Below, one piece after another: positions 60,705 through 64,000 of a DNA stretch of 64,000 nucleotides. The position numbers and the translations under genes are program-made. Origin of the DNA: Allomuricauda sp. NBRC 101325 (GTDB lineage: Bacteria; Bacteroidota; Bacteroidia; Flavobacteriales; Flavobacteriaceae); contig NZ_BSQF01000001.1 of NCBI RefSeq assembly GCF_030268205.1, positions 1-64,000 on the forward strand, in the 5' to 3' direction. Under the pieces are notes generated by a model. The model was not told the DNA's origin and did no database searches. It was given only the letters and a program-made list of their open reading frames with translations. Position 1 is the first letter of the stretch. The number at the start of each line of letters is the position of its first letter.

Positions 60705-62660
60705 ATGGCAAAAGAAAACAATACAAATAATACCCCTAAAAAGCCACGTTTTAGCTCGTGGTGGATTTATGGCGTGGTCATCGCTTTGATCATCGGTTTC
60801 CAATTTTTTGGAGGAAGCAGTTTTTCAAGTACCGAGAAGACCACTACTTCCGAATTGCAAGAATTTTTACGCAATGGTGATATTGCCAAAATTGTAATCA
60901 TTACCAATACACGTCAAGCAAAAGTATTTCTTACCGAAGAAGCTTTAAATAAGGATGTGCATAAAGGAGTGGCCCAAAAGCCATTGTTGCCTTCCACAAG
61001 CTTGGTACCTCAATATGTCTTGGATTATGGGGACTTACAGATTTTTCAGAACGAAATCACAGAAATTAAAAAGGAAAACAACCTCGATACGATCATTGAA
61101 TTCGACACGGAATCCAATGTATTGGGGGAAATATTCTTGACCCTTTTACCATTTGCCCTTATCATAGGTATTTGGATCTACCTGATGCGCAGAATGTCAG
61201 GTGGCGGTGGCGGTGGCGCCGGCGGACAGATTTTCAACATTGGAAAGTCCAAAGCAAAACTGTTCGATGAGAAAACAGATACAAGAACGTCTTTTAAAGA
61301 TGTTGCTGGCTTGGAAGGGGCCAAAGAAGAAGTTCAGGAGATCGTAGAGTTTTTAAAGAATCCGGATAAATACACCTCTCTTGGGGGTAAAATTCCAAAA
61401 GGAGCCCTTTTGGTAGGCCCTCCAGGAACAGGTAAAACCCTTTTGGCCAAGGCTGTTGCCGGTGAAGCCAAGGTGCCTTTCTTCTCACTTTCAGGTTCCG
61501 ATTTCGTTGAAATGTTCGTGGGTGTAGGTGCATCTAGGGTTCGTGATTTGTTCAAACAGGCAAAAGATAAATCTCCTGCCATCATCTTTATCGATGAGAT
61601 TGATGCCATTGGTAGAGCAAGGGGTAAAAATAACTTCACAGGTTCCAATGATGAGCGCGAGAACACATTGAACCAATTATTGACCGAAATGGACGGTTTC
61701 GGTACCAACACCAACGTAATTGTGTTGGCCGCTACCAACCGTGCCGATGTATTGGACAAAGCTTTGATGCGTGCAGGTCGTTTTGACAGACAGATTTACG
61801 TTGATCTTCCTGATTTGAACGAAAGAAAGGAAATCTTTGAAGTACACCTTCGCCCGATCAAAACCGCAGAAACTTTGGATTTGGACTTTTTGGCCAAACA
61901 AACACCAGGTTTCTCAGGTGCAGATATCGCAAACGTTTGTAACGAAGCTGCCCTTATCGCTGCCCGTAAAGAGAAAAAAGCAGTGACCAAGCAAGATTTC
62001 TTGGATGCTGTAGATAGGATTGTTGGTGGTCTTGAAAAGAAAAACAAAATCATTACCCCAGAAGAAAAGAAAACCATTGCCTTCCATGAAGCCGGACATG
62101 CGACCGTAAGCTGGATGTTGGAACATGCCGCTCCACTTGTAAAAGTAACCATAGTTCCCCGTGGACAATCCTTGGGTGCAGCTTGGTACTTGCCTGAAGA
62201 GCGTTTGATCGTTCGTCCTGAGCAAATGATGGACGAAATGTGTGCCACCATGGGTGGTAGAGCTGCTGAAAAGGTAATTTTCAATAAAATATCCACTGGT
62301 GCCTTGAGCGATTTGGAAAAAGTGACCAAACAAGCTAGGGCCATGGTTACCATTTATGGTCTTAACGAAGAGTTGGGCAACATTACCTATTACGACTCCA
62401 CAGGCCAGAACGAATACGGGTTTACCAAACCTTACAGTGAGGAAACCGCACAAAAGATTGACCAAGAAATATCCAAAATAATTGAAGAACAGTACCGTAG
62501 AGCCATTGCTTTGTTGGAAGAAAACAAGGACAAGCTTACGGAATTGGCGGAAAGACTTTTGGATAAAGAGGTTATCTTTAAAGACGATTTGGAAAAGATT
62601 TTTGGACGAAGACCTTTTGAAAAAGAGGAAGAGGAGTTGGAACCAGAGCCAGCCAATTAA
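60705..62660 (+). CDS. ftsH: ATP-dependent zinc metalloprotease FtsH
   Basis: A membrane-bound hexameric AAA+ protease. The protein has 651 residues. Transmembrane helices lie at about 19-36 and 142-161 with a periplasmic domain between them, then a Gly-rich linker. The AAA module has Walker A GPPGTGKT (238-245), Walker B IIFIDEID (293-300), the SRH near ATNRADVLDKALMRAGRFDR, and the pore motif MFVGVG. The zinc site is HEAGH (461-465), and the acidic tail is EKEEEELEPEPAN. All catalytic parts are intact. It removes unassembled membrane proteins and short-lived regulators. Confidence 0.97.
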   Translation: MAKENNTNNTPKKPRFSSWWIYGVVIALIIGFQFFGGSSFSSTEKTTTSELQEFLRNGDIAKIVIITNTRQAKVFLTEEALNKDVHKGVAQKPLLPSTSLVPQYVLDYGDLQIFQNEITEIKKENNLDTIIEFDTESNVLGEIFLTLLPFALIIGIWIYLMRRMSGGGGGGAGGQIFNIGKSKAKLFDEKTDTRTSFKDVAGLEGAKEEVQEIVEFLKNPDKYTSLGGKIPKGALLVGPPGTGKTLLAKAVAGEAKVPFFSLSGSDFVEMFVGVGASRVRDLFKQAKDKSPAIIFIDEIDAIGRARGKNNFTGSNDERENTLNQLLTEMDGFGTNTNVIVLAATNRADVLDKALMRAGRFDRQIYVDLPDLNERKEIFEVHLRPIKTAETLDLDFLAKQTPGFSGADIANVCNEAALIAARKEKKAVTKQDFLDAVDRIVGGLEKKNKIITPEEKKTIAFHEAGHATVSWMLEHAAPLVKVTIVPRGQSLGAAWYLPEERLIVRPEQMMDEMCATMGGRAAEKVIFNKISTGALSDLEKVTKQARAMVTIYGLNEELGNITYYDSTGQNEYGFTKPYSEETAQKIDQEISKIIEEQYRRAIALLEENKDKLTELAERLLDKEVIFKDDLEKIFGRRPFEKEEEELEPEPAN

Positions 62661-62724
62661 TTGTAAAGTCTAACCAAAAACAATTCGTAATTTTATTGAG
62701 TACAAAATAGAACACACACCATAA

Positions 62725-63333
62725 ATGGGAGTTTTTAAAAAACTTTTCGGAGGAGGAAAAAAGGTTTCAAAGGAAACTGCGGAAACCCGTGGCGACCATA
62801 TGCCCGACCTAAAAATCCCCGTTGACGAAAAGTTTACCATTTATTTCAAGAAAAATGGTGGCAAGTTCATTTATTGCGAAGACTTCTCGGAAGTTTCAGA
62901 AGCACTGAAAAGCATTATTTCAGAGAACGATTGGCAAAGCCATATGCTCTATACCTTGGATCCAAGATTGGAGACCCGTTTTGCATCTGAAAATCTGAAA
63001 TTTACCAATAACAGGGGCGAAAGCAATATCTTTTTTACGACTTGTGAGCATTTGGTGGCACACAATGGTTCCATTTTGGTATGTTCCAATCAGATCAAGG
63101 AAAAGAAATTAAGCGAGCTCCCTTCCAACCTTATTGTTTTTGCTACCACAAGTCAATTGGTCGACTCCATTAGCGAAGCACTAAAAACCATCAAAGAACG
63201 CTATCAAAAAAATATTCCCAATAATATTACCACGTTGAAGCACTTTCAACCTACGCCAGAAAACAAAGACGATTTTCTATCTTATGGCAGCGCATCAAAA
63301 AATGTATATCTTTTACTACTAGAAGATTTCTAA
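62725..63333 (+). CDS. LUD domain (LutC/YkgG-like) protein
   Basis: The protein has 202 residues. After a Gly/Lys-rich start (MGVFKKLFGGGKK) there is a domain that resembles LutC/YkgG: FFTTCEHLVAHNGSILVCSNQ, LPSNLIVFATTSQLVDSISEAL and the C-terminal LLLLEDF. LutABC oxidise lactate in Bacillus, but no lutA or lutB lies here. The single gene between ftsH and cdsA is a common Bacteroidota arrangement, so its role is probably different and unknown. Confidence 0.85.
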   Translation: MGVFKKLFGGGKKVSKETAETRGDHMPDLKIPVDEKFTIYFKKNGGKFIYCEDFSEVSEALKSIISENDWQSHMLYTLDPRLETRFASENLKFTNNRGESNIFFTTCEHLVAHNGSILVCSNQIKEKKLSELPSNLIVFATTSQLVDSISEALKTIKERYQKNIPNNITTLKHFQPTPENKDDFLSYGSASKNVYLLLLEDF

Positions 63334-63337
63334 ATAC

Positions 63338-64000
63338 ATGAGAGAACTCTTGCGCCGCTCCATTACAGGGGTAATTTATGTAGTATTGCTATTGGGCACC
63401 GTATTTTTAAGTTCGGATGCCTTCGATTTCTTGTTCATGGCATTTGGTCTGGCCTGCCTATATGAATACAAGCGCATTGTTCGACTTAAGGGGTATTATC
63501 TTTTTGCAGCTTATTTGGCGCTCTGGTGGATTTTCATTTACCTGACCAACGATTCAACCGCCATTACCTTATTAATGTTGTTGACCATTACGGTGGATGT
63601 TGCACTCCTCATGTTTTTATTTTCTAAAAAGCCAAGAACATTTACCGATGTCCAAAAATTTGTGATTGGATTGTTCTATGTGGGTGGGGGATGCATTTTC
63701 TTGACCATGATTCCCTATAAACAGGACCAATTTGCACAATTTTTGATCATGGGCATCTTTATATTGATTTGGGTAAATGACACCTTTGCCTATTTGGTCG
63801 GGCGATTATTTGGGCGTACAAAATTATTTCCTTCAGTTTCCCCTAAAAAAACCATTGAAGGTTCTGTAGGAGGACTTATTTTTGCATTGGTTGCAGCATA
63901 CTTTTTGTCTTGGTACGAAACTAGACTTTCCATAATGGAATGGATGGCCATGGCTGGAGTTATTGTTGTGGCTGGAAGTTTGGGCGATCTATTGGAATCT
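63338..64000 (+). CDS. cdsA: Phosphatidate cytidylyltransferase, 3' end outside the window
   Basis: Makes CDP-diacylglycerol from phosphatidate and CTP. The first 221 codons are present. There are six or seven transmembrane helices, WVNDTFAYLVGRLFGRTKLFPSVSPKKTIEG (the conserved cytoplasmic loop), and GSLGDLLES at the edge, which is the start of the CdsA signature that usually continues to Lys-Arg. It begins 4 bp after the LUD gene stop codon and belongs to the same operon. Confidence 0.93.
   Translation, partial: MRELLRRSITGVIYVVLLLGTVFLSSDAFDFLFMAFGLACLYEYKRIVRLKGYYLFAAYLALWWIFIYLTNDSTAITLLMLLTITVDVALLMFLFSKKPRTFTDVQKFVIGLFYVGGGCIFLTMIPYKQDQFAQFLIMGIFILIWVNDTFAYLVGRLFGRTKLFPSVSPKKTIEGSVGGLIFALVAAYFLSWYETRLSIMEWMAMAGVIVVAGSLGDLLES

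Noticed and set aside
62725..63333. Part of a lactate-utilisation (lutABC) operon
   Set aside because: Only the LutC-like domain is present; neighbours are ftsH and cdsA, and no LutA or LutB gene is nearby.

Overview
The window is chromosomal DNA from a member of the Flavobacteriaceae (Bacteroidota). Support for this comes from a type IX secretion cargo/PorP-SprF/OmpA gene set, promoters of the Bacteroidota type (TTG or TTTG about 18-23 nt before TAnnTTTG), almost no Shine-Dalgarno sequences except before rpsU and its upstream neighbour, and many Bacteroidota-typical families (DUF2851, DUF3467, helix-hairpin-helix plus AGCS pair, PASTA-RluD-YaaA cluster). Protein similarity recalled from memory suggests a marine Muricauda/Allomuricauda-like genus, but that is a guess. 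I see no phage, plasmid, IS element or CRISPR array.

Layout. 1-8062: a truncated collagen-like (Gly-X-Y) surface gene, then an operon on the minus strand that encodes a 1257-residue Ca-binding-repeat cargo protein, a PorP/SprF partner and an OmpA-family protein. 8452-10918: prfC, a small membrane protein and a DUF3467 protein. 10969-24627: the core translation/transcription cluster on the minus strand, read as hpf, tRNA-Thr(TGT)-Tyr(GTA)-Gly(TCC)-Thr(GGT)-tuf-tRNA-Trp(CCA)-secE-nusG-rplK-rplA-rplJ-rplL-rpoB-rpoC. The four-tRNA plus tuf order is the same as thrU-tyrU-glyT-thrT-tufB of E. coli. 24683-33917 (minus): a XerC/D recombinase, rpsU, an acyl-CoA dehydrogenase, a ComEA-like HhH protein, an AGCS symporter, a DUF2851-PspC-K+ channel operon, rhodanese and two thioredoxin-fold proteins. 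34043-35764: a MarR-nitroreductase-YceI operon.

37224-44140 is a complete trp operon (trpEGDCFBA). It is preceded by a visible attenuator: an 18-residue leader peptide with three consecutive Trp codons, mutually exclusive hairpins and a terminator. Four spacers of this operon carry dispersed repeats. One repeat of another subtype appears to sit in frame inside trpF, and a similar short one inside a uracil-DNA-glycosylase-like gene (46034-46717). This in-gene repeat acquisition is the most unusual feature of the window.

44173-64000 holds an M20 peptidase, a divergent PEP carboxylase, yaaA, an RluD-type synthase, a PASTA protein, ddl, coaD, a PAS histidine kinase overlapping a receiver protein, an M14 peptidase, a Nudix protein and pyrE whose start codons are 7 bp apart (pyrE looks leaderless), birA, and the rsfS-ftsH-LUD-cdsA operon, which runs off the right edge.

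Regulatory highlights visible in the sequence are the trp attenuator; the near-perfect Shine-Dalgarno before rpsU, which fits autoregulation by bS21 in a lineage whose ribosomes mask the anti-SD; a palindrome over the MarR promoter; and a consensus promoter that fires straight into a terminator-like hairpin at the head of the tRNA-tuf operon.
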